This document shows positions 34,823 through 46,532 of a DNA stretch of 64,000 nucleotides, in pieces. The notes beneath the pieces are model-generated. The model did not search any database and was not told the DNA's origin. It saw only the letters and a program-made list of their open reading frames with translations. This DNA comes from Tragulus kanchil (lineage: Eukaryota; Chordata; Mammalia; Artiodactyla; Tragulidae). Positions within the stretch are counted from its first letter, which is position 1. Each line of letters starts with the position of its first letter. Location of the stretch: assembly GCA_022376925.1 (NCBI GenBank), contig JAIOJX010000002.1, positions 37,720,501-37,784,500 on the forward strand, given 5' to 3'. Position numbers and translations under genes: made by a program.

Positions 34823-35751
34823 AGGTTTAGTGCATTTTTAACTCTAGCTAACTTCTCTTCACCAGATATGTTCCTATTCATATTTCTCCCCCTACGTAAA
34901 TAATAGAAGGAGGTTTGCTGAGAATATGAGATGGAGTTTGTACTTTTCTTTCTACACACTGATAGAGAAAAGCTGGTGTCTTTGGTCCTTGAAAAATGAA
35001 CTCCAAAAAATGACTCTTGTGGGAAAGAGCCACACTGATTGAAAAACACTATGCAACTTCAATTCTTACGTGCTCTCTTTGAGTAAGGTGAACTCCAAAA
35101 CCCAGTTATCAATAATAATAATAAAAAAAGTTTTTCCGACAGCCATTCTCATATCTACTCCCCGTTAAGCCAACAGAACATCCATATCTTACACTGGGTT
35201 TCAGGTTTCTTCCAGCCAGCACAGAAAACCCTTTAATTACAGTAACTTTCAGGCAGTGTTGGCAATATTCCTAGGTCAGTTAGAGACCAATGCACAAAGG
35301 AGTTTGTGATATTATAATTCCTAAGCAGTGGAAATACCAACATCAGTTCTAAAGTACTTCCAAGAATGAAAAGAGAGGGAAGGAGGGAAAGCTACAGAAA
35401 GAAGAAAGAAGGTGAGAGGGTGGGAAATAAAAGGTGACAGAATAATTATGTGAAGGTCACACTTATTATCAGTTCAGGGTACAAGGACAAAGCGTGCTGC
35501 CGTTTCAGTTTCAACACGCGTGGGCAGGGTGTGGAACTCCTCGGGAGCTCGTTCCTGATTGGCACCACCATATGCGATGGTGTGGATTGCTTCCTTCACA
35601 ACTGCGTTGTTCCGTTCTCCACTTGTGAGCCCTCTGGCCTCCTCCCACCAGCACCCTTCAGCGCCCTCAGGAGGACGGATGCCTTGTTGGTCAGGCTCCA
35701 GCCAGGGAAGGAGCAAGCAACTCCATCAGGCAGTCAGATCAAGGTGTGTGT
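34823..35751. other. Unassigned single-copy sequence
   Basis: It includes a purine-rich tract (about 35362-35425). A 173-codon frame starting at 35450 runs into the following SINE and has no recognisable domain. Confidence 0.5.
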
Positions 35752-35866
35752 GTGTTTTTGTGCTCAGTTGTGTCCAACTCTTTGGGATCCTATGAACGGT
35801 AGGTACCCCGCGAGGCTCCTCTGCTCATGGGATTTTCCCAGCAAGAGTACTGGCGGGGGTTGCCAT
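35752..35866 (-). mobile_element. Truncated Bov-tA-type SINE
   Basis: GTGCTCAGTTGTGTCCAACT through GGGGGTTGCCAT is present; the tRNA-like half is missing. Confidence 0.8.
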
Positions 35867-36680
35867 TATGAAAGCAGTGACAACAGTAAAAACAACAACT
35901 GCAACAACATTTTACATATGCAACATCATAAAATTATCTGTTGTGAGATTTTAAAAGAACTGGAAAATTAGCTTCATCCAAATTCTCCTGTAATATTCAC
36001 CCGTCCTAATATTATATTCTTAAAAAAAGGAATTAACCCTGCTTTTGACACTCTAGAAACTTGTCATGGCAATATTCTGGCAATAGAAAAATGAAAATTT
36101 TCTATCAGTTTTGCTTCCTATGTACATTTTAAAAAGCCTCTACCAAAGGCACATTTCGTGTCCATCATAACCATTCCCATTTTGATTTACCTGCTTTTGC
36201 CAAATTTAGAATTTTTCCTGTTCATTTTATGGTGATTTTCTTTTTCATCTGTTTAGCAATTAATTTTTATAAGACAGATAGATGCCAGAACAGAAAACAG
36301 AAGGGGGCGCATTTTAGAATTATTCTTCATGACACATTCATACCAGCTGCGACATGCTTAATTCTTTTGATTTTTATGCAAATAATATCACTCAGTCGTT
36401 TCAAATGCCAACCTGAACTTTCTCAGCCAGGTACTATGTTATCACAGGGGTAGAATTCTCCAGAACATCTGAGGTGCTGTGCTGTAACTCAGAACTCCAA
36501 ATTCTCCTTTAGCCATATACATAGATTTCAACCGTTTCTTTGAAAATAATTGTAAACTCACAGAAAAAGTGCAGGAATAGTAACTGGACACCTCTTTACT
36601 CTGCCTTGACTGTCACATGGCCTCATTCGCTTTATCATTTCCTCTCTCTCAGAAACACTTGAGAGTATACTGCATACACT
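35867..36680. other. Unassigned A/T-rich single-copy sequence
   Basis: No recognised repeat or gene. Confidence 0.5.
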
Positions 36681-36683
36681 TTG

Positions 36684-37020
36684 GCTGCTATGGTCTGAGT
36701 GTTTGTGTTTCAACTTTACAGGTCGAAATGTTAGCCCCTAACTGTGATGGTATTGGTAGGTGGGGATTTTGGGAGGTGCTGATGTGCAGAAGGAGGAGGT
36801 CTTGTGAGCAGGCTCCCTGGAGAGAACCCTAGCCCTTCTGCCCCGCAAGAATACCAGAAGGAGTCTTTCACCCAGAAGAGTGAGGGCCCTCTCCAGACCG
36901 TGCTGACACCCTGACTTCCAGCTTCCAGAACTGAGAACAAGACATGTTTGCTGTTTATGAGCCACCTGCCCCATGGCATTGTGGTAAGCAAGGACTGAGA
37001 CAATGAGACTCTGAAGAGGG
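36684..37020 (-). mobile_element. Old mammalian interspersed repeat, same family as 4148-4506 but opposite orientation
   Basis: GCTATGGTCTGAGTGTTTGT, TGTGATGGTATTGGTAGGTG and CTTCCAGCTTCCAGAACTGA match a widespread mammalian repeat consensus whose reverse complement fits the 4148 element. The strand label is only relative to that element. The right part is repeated at 37892-38126. Confidence 0.55.
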
Positions 37021-37046
37021 AGATTCACCTAGAAAACTACAGTCCA

Positions 37047-37327
37047 ACCACCTTGCAGTGCAAGGGGAGCCAGTTCGATCCCTGGCCTGGGAAGATCCCA
37101 CATGCTGCGGAGTGGCTGGACCCATGTGTCCAACTACTGAGCCGGAGCTCTGGAGCGCATGCGCCCAGAGTCAGTGCTCTGCGACAACAGAGGCCACTGC
37201 GATGGGAGGCCCACACGGGCCAAAGAACAAAGATGGATGAAAAATAGATAAATGAAAGACCAATAGAAGTGGCCCGCCTGCCCCCCTCCCTCCCCAACCC
37301 ATAAAACAAACAAACAAAAAAACAAAC
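37047..37327 (+). mobile_element. Long CHR-type SINE, 5'-truncated, with 14-bp target-site duplication
   Basis: AAAACTACAGTCCA lies at 37033-37046 and 37328-37341. The head of the tRNA-like region is missing; the tail has an AAAC-type repeat. Confidence 0.93.
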
Positions 37328-37479
37328 AAAACTACAGTCCATCAGCTTCAGTCCACTTAACATTGGTACAATATTCCATTTTCATCCATCGACAGACAAT
37401 GTCTGTTACAGGATTTTCCCTCTGGTAGAGGAACCAGGTATTACATTTGGTTGTCTTATCCATTTGAAAGTGAACGGTG

Positions 37480-37869
37480 GGCTTCCCTGGTAGCTCAGTA
37501 GTGAAGAGTTCAGCTGCCAATGCAGGAGACACAGGTTTGATCCCTGATCCCGGAAGATCCCACATGCTGTGCAGCAAATAAGCCAGTGAACCACAACTAT
37601 GGAGCCTGTTTTCTAGAGCCTCAGAGCTGCAACTATTGAGCCTATGTGCCACAACTACTGAAGCCCATGTGTCCTAGAGCTCGTGTTCAACAATAAGAGA
37701 AATCACCACAAGAAGATCCTCCCTGCTTGGAGCAACTAAGCCCGTGAGCCACAATTGTGGAGCCTGTGCTCTAGAGCCTTGGAGCCGCTTCTCTTGAGCC
37801 CATGTGCCACAACTACTGAAGCCTATGTGACCTAGAGCCCAAGTTCCACAACAGGAGAAGTCACCATAG
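37480..37869 (+). mobile_element. Extended CHR-type SINE cut at a duplication junction
   Basis: GCTTCCCTGGTAGCTCAGTA head followed by several GAGCC(T/C)-type internal units (CCACAACTACTGAAGCC). It stops at 37869; the continuation exists only after copy 2. Confidence 0.88.
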
Positions 37870-38152
37870 GAAGTTGCCCTTTGGATGTTGGGCAGAAGGA
37901 GGAGGTCTTGTGAGCAGGCTCCCTGGAGAGAACCCTAGCCCTTCTGCCCCGCAAGAATACCAGAAGGAGTCTTTCACCCAGAAGAGTGAGGGCCCTCTCC
38001 AGACCGTGCTGACACCCTGACTTCCAGCTTCCAGAACTGAGAACAAGACATGTTTGCTGTTTATGAGCCACCTGCCCCATGGCATTGTGGTAAGCAAGGA
38101 CTGAGACAATGAGACTCTGAAGAGGGAGATTCACCTAGAAAACTACAGTCCA

Positions 38153-38433
38153 ACCACCTTGCAGTGCAAGGGGAGCCAGTTCGATCCCTGGCCTGGGAAG
38201 ATCCCACATGCTGCGGAGTGGCTGGACCCATGTGTCCAACTACTGAGCCGGAGCTCTGGAGCGCATGCGCCCAGAGTCAGTGCTCTGCGACAACAGAGGC
38301 CACTGCGATGGGAGGCCCACACGGGCCAAAGAACAAAGATGGATGAAAAATAGATAAATGAAAGACCAATAGAAGTGGCCCGCCTGCCCCCCTCCCTCCC
38401 CAACCCATAAAACAAACAAACAAAAAAACAAAC
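38153..38433 (+). mobile_element. Long CHR-type SINE, second copy
   Basis: Duplicate of 37047-37327 with target repeats at 38139-38152 and 38434-38447. Confidence 0.93.
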
Positions 38434-38586
38434 AAAACTACAGTCCATCAGCTTCAGTCCACTTAACATTGGTACAATATTCCATTTTCATCCATCGACA
38501 GACAATGTCTGTTACAGGATTTTCCCTCTGGTAGAGGAACCAGGTATTACATTTGGTTGTCTTATCCATTTGAAAGTGAACGGTGG

Positions 38587-39098
38587 GCTTCCCTGGTAGC
38601 TCAGTAGTGAAGAGTTCAGCTGCCAATGCAGGAGACACAGGTTTGATCCCTGATCCCGGAAGATCCCACATGCTGTGCAGCAAATAAGCCAGTGAACCAC
38701 AACTATGGAGCCTGTTTTCTAGAGCCTCAGAGCTGCAACTATTGAGCCTATGTGCCACAACTACTGAAGCCCATGTGTCCTAGAGCTCGTGTTCAACAAT
38801 AAGAGAAATCACCACAAGAAGATCCTCCCTGCTGTGGAGCAACTAAGCCCGTGAGCCACAATTGTGGAGCCTGTGCTCTAGAGCCTTGGAGCCGCTTCTC
38901 TTGAGCCCATGTGCCACAACTACTGAAGCCTATGTGACCTAGAGCCCAAGTTCCACAACAGGAGAAGTCACCATAGCAAGATGCCTGCTCACCTCAACTA
39001 GAGAGGAGCCCCCACTCCCTGCAACTAGAGAAGAGCCTGTGGCAGCAGTGGAAACCCAGAATAGTCAATAAATAAATAAAATTTAAAAGAAAAAAAAG
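38587..39098 (+). mobile_element. Extended CHR-type SINE, complete copy
   Basis: As 37480-37869 but continuing through GCAACTAGAGAAGAGCC to an AATAAATAAATAAAA tail. GAAAGTGAA occurs before and after it (38572-38580 and about 39099-39107), a likely target-site duplication. Confidence 0.88.
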
Positions 39099-39107
39099 AA
39101 AGTGAAA

Positions 39108-39313
39108 GTGTGAGTCACTCAGTCTTGTCCAACTCTTTGCGACTCCATGGGCTATAGCCCACCAGGCTGCTCTGCCCATGGAATTCTCCAAGCAAGAATA
39201 CGGGAGTGAGTAGCAATGCCCTTCTCTTAGGGGATCTTCCCAAGCCAGAGATCAAACCAGGGTCTCTTGCACTGCAGGCAGATTCTTTACCTCTGAACCA
39301 CCAGGGAAGCTCA
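39108..39313 (-). mobile_element. Bov-tA-type SINE
   Basis: A minus-strand element from GAGTCACTCAGTCTTGTCC to CCACCAGGGAAGC, directly following the extended CHR-type SINE tail. Confidence 0.9.
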
Positions 39314-40007
39314 AACAGTGGAAAATCAGGACTGACTACCTGGGTTTGTCCATTTAGTTTTCTTTAATCTAGAATGTTCCACAAGCTTTCTCTGCCATTT
39401 ATCATTAGACATTTTTTGAAGAGTACCTTACCTAAGGAAAAGAAACAGAGAAAGAAAGAGGAGAAGGAAGGAAGGAATGAAATCTTCTAAATATAGAGTC
39501 AGAACCATGGAAAGAGTTTCAAAAAATTTGCATTTCTTCATTGCTTTCCCCTTCTGCTTCTCTGCAATTTCAGTCTGAGCTGAAATGTCACAACATTGTG
39601 AAATAAAAGCTGTCCTCCTGTTGTGTTGTTTGTGGTCTGGGCATAAACAAGAATTCCTGGAAAAATCCAGAGAGTGCTTTACAAGATTTATCACCTAATT
39701 CCTTAGACGAGGGAGATTCAGAGAACTTAACCATGTATTCCGAACAGAGTGAGACTCTTTCCCTTTCCTTAAGGAGGGCAGATGGCAGCCCACCTCGCTG
39801 CCTGCCCCGCCCCCCACCCCCCATCGCGCCTCTGCCCTGGCCACAGGCCTGCCAAGGGTGGGTCTCAGGGTTAGGGCTCATGTCAACAACCAAACTGCAA
39901 CTAGTGAGAAATGGCTCTTTAAAAAAAAAATGTGTTCAATTACTATTGTGCAAAATTTCCAACATATACAATAGCAGAAAGAATAATAGAATAGATATAA
40001 CTTTCAT
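39314..40007. other. Unassigned sequence with a purine-rich tract
   Basis: AGAAA/GGAAG-rich at 39436-39480 and C-rich at about 39800-39830. Opposing frames of about 100 codons near 39588-40041 show no domain. Confidence 0.5.
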
Positions 40008-40190
40008 GGTTTCCCAGGTGGCTCAAAAACCTGTTTGCTAATCCCAGAGATGCAAGAGATGAGGGTCCAGTCCCTGGGTTGGGAAGATCCCCTGGAGGAA
40101 GAAATGGCAACCCACTCCACTGTTCTTGTCTGGAGAATCCCATGGACAGAGTTGTTCGCTACGTGGGTCGCAGTTAGGGACGCGAATGAG
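40008..40190 (+). mobile_element. Diverged Bov-tA-type SINE
   Basis: GGTTTCCCAGGTGGCTCA head and GGGTTGGGAAGATCCCCTGG body are clear; the right end is degraded. Confidence 0.8.
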
Positions 40191-40609
40191 CACAGCACAA
40201 GGCCCGAGTCCTGACATCGGTCCCGACTGATGTGTGAGTTCCTGCCGGCAGAGGGCGCCTCTCAACGGAGCCTCCAGGGCTGGTCCCTTCCTGAATCTTC
40301 CTGATGCTCCTCTCCCTTTCCTGGGAGACAGAAGCGGGGTGCTGGGAGCTGATATTTTCTCCCCGCTCTTCCTGGGAAGCCTGGCCTGCAGCTCTCGGAT
40401 GGACTTCCTCTGGCTCAGTGGGTCTCCTAGCCACCCTGCCGCTCTCCCTTTCCCAGGAGACAGAAATGCTGAGCTCTGCCTTGAGAAGCCGCCTCCACTC
40501 ACTCTGCTCCAGTGAGAGTTTAAGCATCACTCCTTTCCTTAGTGAAGCCTGTCTCAACCGCTCATCTAAGTCCAGCCCCCTGGCTACAAGTGCACACCAC
40601 ATCGTGGGC
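40191..40609. other. Unassigned GC-rich sequence
   Basis: Frames of 93-171 codons overlap on both strands (40038-40689) with no conserved domain. Part is repeated at 41423-41694. Confidence 0.5.
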
Positions 40610-40690
40610 CCTACACACTTTGAGGCACTCAGGGAAACAGAGACCCAAAGAGAGGCTAAATAACTTTCCTGAGCTGTGTGATTAACCAAG
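40610..40690 (+). mobile_element. MIR-like fragment
   Basis: AGGGAAACAGAGACCCAAAG and GAGGCTAAATAACTTTCCTG resemble the MIR core. The duplicate lies at 41695-41775. Confidence 0.4.
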
Positions 40691-41048
40691 TAAAGCAGAC
40701 ATCTGAATTCATAGATTCCAAACCATGATCACATACTGGGGTGGAATTAAGCCCACACAGGTGAGAAGAGGCATAGACTGGTGTGTGAGTTGGTACAACT
40801 CCAGGCTAACAACCTGGAGGGATGAAGGTGACCCCAGGGAGGTGCCACCTTTCAGGTTCTGACACCGAGGGCTCCTAAAACACCTGCTTCCCCTCAGGCT
40901 CGCCAGGACAATGCTTGTTTCCAGGCCAAGGAGTTCCATTTGGGTTCACAAAACGCACCAGAAGCATAAGCACCTAAGAGGAAAACCAGGATTTTCTCAA
41001 CCCCACATTTTCTAGACTAAAACCACGCTCCAAGTTTTCCTGATTTCA

Positions 41049-41163
41049 TTTTTTTTTTTTTTTTTCGGTTGTACTGTGAGGCTTGTGCGATCTTATTTCC
41101 CCTCCCAGGGAGGGAACCTAGGCACTAGGCAGTGAAAGTATGGAATTCTAACTAGTGGACCTG
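41049..41163 (-). mobile_element. Short CHR-type SINE
   Basis: A T run, then GGCTTGTGCGATCTTATTTC and AGGCAGTGAAAGTATGGAAT, is the reverse complement of the CHR-type family. Confidence 0.8.
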
Positions 41164-42133
41164 AATTTTTATCTGTGAGAAAACGTTGCCCAATTCAAGT
41201 TGATTATATGAGCAGAATAGCGGCTCATGAAACCAGAATGGTTTTCCATTTCTTCAGTATGTTTAGAGCTTGTCTCTTAGTTACTGATATAAAAGCTGGA
41301 GATCCACTTGGCTGGACTCTTATCGAATTCACCTAGTTGAAAGAGTCCAATAATTGAAAAACATAAAGCCCCCTATGCTGTGATCTTTGTGGAATGAGGT
41401 GACGGGAAGAAAAGTCATACAAGGTGCTGGGAGCTGATATTTTCTCCCCGCTCTTCCTGGGAAGCCTGGCCTGCAGCTCTCGGATGGACTTCCTCTGGCT
41501 CAGTGGGTCTCCTAGCCACCCTGCCGCTCTCCCTTTCCCAGGAGACAGAAATGCTGAGCTCTGCCTTGAGAAGCCGCCTCCACTCACTCTGCTCCAGTGA
41601 GAGTTTAAGCATCACTCCTTTCCTTAGTGAAGCCTGTCTCAACCGCTCATCTAAGTCCAGCCCCCTGGCTACAAGTGCACACCACATCGTGGGCCCTACA
41701 CACTTTGAGGCACTCAGGGAAACAGAGACCCAAAGAGAGGCTAAATAACTTTCCTGAGCTGTGTGATTAACCAAGTAAAGCAGACATCTGAATTCATAGA
41801 TTCCAAACCATGATCACATACTGGGGTGGAATTAAGCCCACACAGGTGAGAAGAGGCATAGACTGGTGTGTGAGTTGGTACAACTCCAGGCTAACAACCT
41901 GGAGGGATGAAGGTGACCCCAGGGAGGTGCCACCTTTCAGGTTCTGACACCGAGGGCTCCTAAAACACCTGCTTCCCCTCAGGCTCGCCAGGACAATGCT
42001 TGTTTCCAGGCCAAGGAGTTCCATTTGGGTTCACAAAACGCACCAGAAGCATAAGCACCTAAGAGGAAAACCAGGATTTTCTCAACCCCACATTTTCTAG
42101 ACTAAAACCACGCTCCAAGTTTTCCTGATTTCA

Positions 42134-42248
42134 TTTTTTTTTTTTTTTTCGGTTGTACTGTGAGGCTTGTGCGATCTTATTTCCCCTCCCAGGGAGGGAA
42201 CCTAGGCACTAGGCAGTGAAAGTATGGAATTCTAACTAGTGGACCTGA
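42134..42248 (-). mobile_element. Short CHR-type SINE, second copy
   Basis: Duplicate of 41049-41163. Confidence 0.8.
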
Positions 42249-42507
42249 ATTTTTATCTGTGAGAAAACGTTGCCCAATTCAAGTTGATTATATGAGCAGA
42301 ATAGCGGCTCATGAAACCAGAATGGTTTTCCATTTCTTCAGTATGTTTAGAGCTTGTCTCTTAGTTACTGATATAAAAGCTGGAGATCCACTTGGCTGGA
42401 CTCTTATCGAATTCACCTAGTTGAAAGAGTCCAATAATTGAAAAACATAAAGCCCCCTATGCTGTGATCTTTGTGGAATGAGGTGACGGGAAGAAAAGTC
42501 ATACAAG

Positions 42508-42837
42508 CTCCACTGGGTCTAAGATGTTTGAAATCTCCTTGCATGGAAACCATTTTATCTCTTTTTTAAACCTTGTAATAGTTCTGATTAAAAATATTTA
42601 AATGCTTTAATATGTTTAATTTCGGTAGGGATACATAGTCTCCTCGTAATCCATCCTGAGGAGTTCAGCTTCTTTGCAAGGCAAATTGTGAGGCTGCTAA
42701 GGAGTTGATAAGAGAAACACTGAATGGAAAATTTAAGAAATATTTTAATATGAAAGCAGTTGAAGAAAGTTGTGAGGAGAAGCAAAGCATCTCTTTCTCC
42801 TTAAGAAATGTGGAAAGGAAATTCTTTTTTTTTTTTT
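42508..42837. other. Unassigned A/T-rich sequence
   Basis: No recognised repeat or gene; it ends in a T run beginning near 42825. Confidence 0.5.
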
Positions 42838-42881
42838 TAAGTTTTAATAGGAGGATAATCGCTTTTCAATACTGTGTTGGT

Positions 42882-43210
42882 GGGCTTCCCCTGGTGGTCC
42901 AGTGGGTAAAGACACCGCCTTGCAGTGCAAGGGGCGCCGGTTCGATCCCTGGCCTGGGAAGATCCCACGTGCCGCGGAGCGGCTGGACTGATGTGTCCAA
43001 TTACCGAGCCCGAGCTCTGAAGCACATTCGCCCAGAGCCGGCGCTCTGCAACGACAGACGCCACCGCGGTGGGAGGCCCACAGGAGCCAAAGAACGAAGA
43101 CGGATGAACATAGAGAAATGAAAGACCAATAGAAGTGGCCCGCCCGCTCCCCTCCTTCCCCAACCCGACCCCCACCCAAAATAAATAAATTAATTAATTA
43201 ATTTAAAAAA
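42882..43210 (+). mobile_element. Long CHR-type SINE with 14-bp target-site duplication, inserted in an L1 3' end
   Basis: AATACTGTGTTGGT lies at 42868-42881 and 43211-43224. The element is close to consensus, with tRNA-like head, GGTTCGATCCCTGGCCTGGG and AAATAAATTAATTAA tail. Confidence 0.95.
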
Positions 43211-43437
43211 AATACTGTGTTGGTTTCTGCCAGCGTGAATCAGCCATAGGTATACATATGTCCCCTTCCTTCTGACCCTCCCTCCTGCCCCCCCATCCCA
43301 CCCCTCTAGGTGGTCACAGAGCACTGGACTGAGCTCCCTGTGTCAGACGGCAAACTCCCACTGGCTATCTGTTTTACATATGGTAATGTATATGTTTCCA
43401 TGCTGCTCTCTCATTTGGGATTTCCCTCTGATTGGAA
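43211..43437 (+). mobile_element. Artiodactyl L1-type 3'-end fragment
   Basis: GTGAATCAGCCATAGGTATA, CATCCCACCCCTCTAGGTGG and GAGCTCCCTGTGTCAGAC are typical of L1 3' ends in this group. The left part (about 42838-42881) was separated by the SINE insertion. Confidence 0.75.
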
Positions 43438-43699
43438 AAAAAATATCTTAGGTGATCTCACATAGCTGCAGCCCATTTCGATTTTGGAATTATTTTTAGA
43501 TTAAAAAAAATTCCCAAGAAGGCAAGCATTCTGTGTGTAGGAGTTTGAAAACATCTAATACTTTTTCTCTAGGGAAGAAACATTCTCTATTTAGGAGATG
43601 GTGAGAAGTCACCATTCTTTGTATAATATTATAGACTTCAACCTATGTTTACACTGCAAATAAAAAGATGATAGAAATGACTACTCAAAAGACATAAAA

Positions 43700-44030
43700 C
43701 AGGGCTTTCCTGGTGGTTCGGTGGTAAAGAATCCACCTGCCAAAGCAGGAGACACGGGTTCGATCCCTGGTCTGGGAAGATCCCACATGTGGTGGGGCAC
43801 CAAGCCCGTGCACCTCAGCTACTGAGTCCGTGTGCAGCAACAACGGAAGCTCAGGCACCTGGAGCCCTGCTCTGCAACAAAAGAAGCCACAGCAATGAGA
43901 AGTCCATGAATCACAACTAGAGAGTTACCAAAACTAGGGAAAAGCCCAAGCAGCAACAAAGACCTAGCACAGCCAAAAGCAGTAAATGAATACTATTTTT
44001 AAAAAGAAATAATCCAAGGCAGGTATTAAA
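43700..44030 (+). mobile_element. Extended CHR-type SINE with 13-bp target-site duplication
   Basis: AAAAGACATAAAA lies at 43687-43699 and 44031-44043. Head GGGCTTTCCTGGTGGTTCGG and tail CCTAGCACAGCCAAAAGC are clear. Confidence 0.93.
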
Positions 44031-44290
44031 AAAAGACATAAAATAAGTAATCTGAGATTCCCGGTAGAGTTCAGCTTTCCTTTAGGTCAGTTTATTTTCC
44101 ATACCATCTACTTTTTTGCCCTTATTCTCTTTTTTTCTTGAAGTTTTTCTCTGTTGGATGGTAGGGGATTTAGTAGGGGCAAAATGAAGAGAAATAAAAA
44201 GGAGGAAGCAGGGACAGAGTCAGACAGACAGGTGACCTTCTCTCATGGACAAGAGCAAAATGAAAATAACAATGAAAAAATCTTGATATG

Positions 44291-44495
44291 GGGCTTCCCT
44301 GGTTGTCCAGTGGGTAGAGAGTCCACCTTGCAGTGCAGGGGGCACCAGTTAAATCAATGACCCCAGAAGATCCCATGTACCACAAAGCTGCTGGACCGGT
44401 GTGTCCAATGGTGAGCCATCGCTCTGGAGCTCATGCGCCCAGAGCCAGTGCTCTGCAGTGAGAGAGGCCACTGCAATGGGAGGCCCACATAGGCC
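44291..44495 (+). mobile_element. Long CHR-type SINE cut at a duplication junction
   Basis: The head GGGGCTTCCCTGGTTGTCCA is intact, but the element stops at CATAGGCC (44495). The complete copy is 45380-45645. Confidence 0.88.
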
Positions 44496-44789
44496 TTTCA
44501 ATAAAGGCAAAAAGTGAGAGAGGCCACTGCAATGGGCTTAGGTGATCTCACATAGCTGCAGCCCATTTCGATTTTGGAATTATTTTTAGATTAAAAAAAA
44601 TTCCCAAGAAGGCAAGCATTCTGTGTGTAGGAGTTTGAAAACATCTAATACTTTTTCTCTAGGGAAGAAACATTCTCTATTTAGGAGATGGTGAGAAGTC
44701 ACCATTCTTTGTATAATATTATAGACTTCAACCTATGTTTACACTGCAAATAAAAAGATGATAGAAATGACTACTCAAAAGACATAAAA

Positions 44790-45120
44790 CAGGGCTTTCC
44801 TGGTGGTTCGGTGGTAAAGAATCCACCTGCCAAAGCAGGAGACACGGGTTCGATCCCTGGTCTGGGAAGATCCCACATGTGGTGGGGCACCAAGCCCGTG
44901 CACCTCAGCTACTGAGTCCGTGTGCAGCAACAACGGAAGCTCAGGCACCTGGAGCCCTGCTCTGCAACAAAAGAAGCCACAGCAATGAGAAGTCCATGAA
45001 TCACAACTAGAGAGTTACCAAAACTAGGGAAAAGCCCAAGCAGCAACAAAGACCTAGCACAGCCAAAAGCAGTAAATGAATACTATTGTTAAAAGAAATA
45101 ATCCAAGGCAGGTATTAAAA
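44790..45120 (+). mobile_element. Extended CHR-type SINE, second copy
   Basis: Duplicate of 43700-44030. Confidence 0.93.
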
Positions 45121-45379
45121 AAAGACATAAAATAAGTAATCTGAGATTCCCGGTAGAGTTCAGCTTTCCTTTAGGTCAGTTTATTTTCCATACCATCTAC
45201 TTTTTTGCCCTTATTCTCTTTTTTTCTTGAAGTTTTTCTCTGTTGGATGGTAGGGGATTTAGTAGGGGCAAAATGAAGAGAAATAAAAAGGAGGAAGCAG
45301 GGACAGAGTCAGACAGACAGGTGACCTTCTCTCATGGACAAGAGCAAAATGAAAATAACAATGAAAAAATCTTGATATG

Positions 45380-45645
45380 GGGCTTCCCTGGTTGTCCAGT
45401 GGGTAGAGAGTCCACCTTGCAGTGCAGGGGGCACCAGTTAAATCAATGACCCCAGAAGATCCCATGTACCACAAAGCTGCTGGACCGGTGTGTCCAATGG
45501 TGAGCCAGCGCTCTGGAGCTCATGCGCCCAGAGCCAGTGCTCTGCAGTGAGAGAGGCCACTGCAATGGGAGGCCCACATAGGCCAAAGAATAAAGAAGGA
45601 TGAAAATAAATAAATACAAAACCAATAAAAGAGGCCAAATTTAAA
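45380..45645 (+). mobile_element. Long CHR-type SINE, complete copy
   Basis: It runs from head to AAAACCAATAAAAGAGGCC. Flanks AAAAAATCTTGATATG and AAAAAATAGTCCTGATATG look like an imperfect target-site duplication. Confidence 0.88.
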
Positions 45646-45649
45646 AAAT

Positions 45650-45806
45650 AGTCCTGATATGCACCAAACACTGCTCTATGGCTGACCTTACACATTCCTT
45701 ACTCTACTTACTCCTCACAGCATCTCTTTCTTGATGTAAGTATTTTTGCCCATTTCACAGATGAGAAAACTGAGGCTCAGAGAGGTGAAATAGTCTCACC
45801 AAGGTG
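45650..45806 (+). mobile_element. MIR SINE fragment
   Basis: CCATTTCACAGATGAGAAAA, CTGAGGCTCAGAGAGGTGAA and TCTCACCAAGG match the MIR core and tail. The preceding TACTCCTCACAGCATC also fits. Confidence 0.8.
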
Positions 45807-45985
45807 CAGCAAACCTTTCTGTAAATATAAGCAATACTTCGGGTTTTGTGGGCCATGGCTCTCTGTCAGAAGCGTTCAGCTTTCCCTTGTAGGGAAAGAG
45901 TCACCAGAGAGGAGAGTTTAATGGGAGAAAAAGTCGGTGGTGGGCTGAATTTGGTCCAGGAGCCCTCGTTTTCTGACCCCTGAGT
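45807..45985 (+). mobile_element. hAT-type DNA transposon fossil (non-autonomous, Charlie/MER group)
   Basis: GCAAACCTTTCTGTAAATAT, GTTTTGTGGGCCATGGCTCT and the end TTTTCTGACCCCTG match a known mammalian non-autonomous hAT consensus. The exact subfamily is not assigned. Confidence 0.65.
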
Positions 45986-46019
45986 TGGCCAGGGGACACA
46001 TTTTTTTTTTAAGGGTTAG

Positions 46020-46250
46020 AAGTTATGAGATACACTTCTATCTTCTTTTTTAATTTTTTAATATCTTTTTACAGAATTTTGTTTACTGTCCCAGAATCAA
46101 CCTGAATCTAGGGACACACATTTTTTTTTTTAACTTTTATTTTACTTTTAACTTTTACAGAGTTTTGTTGTTTACAGATATGTATGTTCCCAGATTAGTC
46201 ATATGTATATCCCCCTCCATCCCACCCCTCCAGACTGTCACACAGTACCA
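46020..46250 (+). mobile_element. L1-type 3'-end fragments, two in a row
   Basis: TTTTTACAGAATTTTGTTTA near 46066 and TTTACAGAGTTTTGTTGTTT near 46155, followed by ATGTATATCCCCCTCCATCC, resemble artiodactyl L1 3' ends. The duplicate lies at about 47105-47336. Confidence 0.55.
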
Positions 46251-46532
46251 GGGACACATTTTGAACAAGGAGCAGAGTTAGGATCTATAGCCCCATTTTT
46301 CTGACTTACAGTCTTCCCTACACCCACTGAAACATTTGGGGCCCGTGATGAAAGTTGATCCCTTTGGGGATACTTTTTGAGGTGGTTAGAGGGTGATCAC
46401 TGGATGAAAGCCAGAGGCCCCTGTCACCATCCAAAGAAACAGTCCCGGGCAAGTGCAGTTGTGACATGCCTGTCCACAGGATCACACTGGTGCAGGGACA
46501 CACCTGCTGAAGTCCACTTTAAGTTATCCAAG

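Larger units (their letters stand above)
36786..38976. repeat. Tandem duplication 12 (unit 1106-1107 bp)
   Basis: Copy 1 is 36786-37869 and copy 2 is 37892-38976, separated by a 22-base filler (37870-37891). One small difference was seen (CTGCTTGGAG versus CTGCTGTGGAG). The junction cuts a CHR-type SINE that is complete only downstream of copy 2. Confidence 0.95.
40338..42507. repeat. Tandem duplication 13 (unit 1085 bp)
   Basis: Copy 1 is 40338-41423 and copy 2 is 41423-42507. No internal difference was noticed except possible poly(T) length. Each copy carries a minus-strand short CHR-type SINE. Confidence 0.95.
43447..45584. repeat. Tandem duplication 14 (unit 1089-1090 bp)
   Basis: Copy 1 is 43447-44495 and copy 2 is 44537-45584. 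The 41-base filler 44496-44536 ends in a re-used piece of the adjacent SINE (GAGAGAGGCCACTGCAATGG). Small differences occur in an A/T run and at GAGCCATCGC versus GAGCCAGCGC. Confidence 0.93.

Noticed and set aside
35450..35971. A 173-codon plus-strand open frame
   Set aside because: It crosses from unassigned sequence into a truncated Bov-tA SINE and beyond; no domain.
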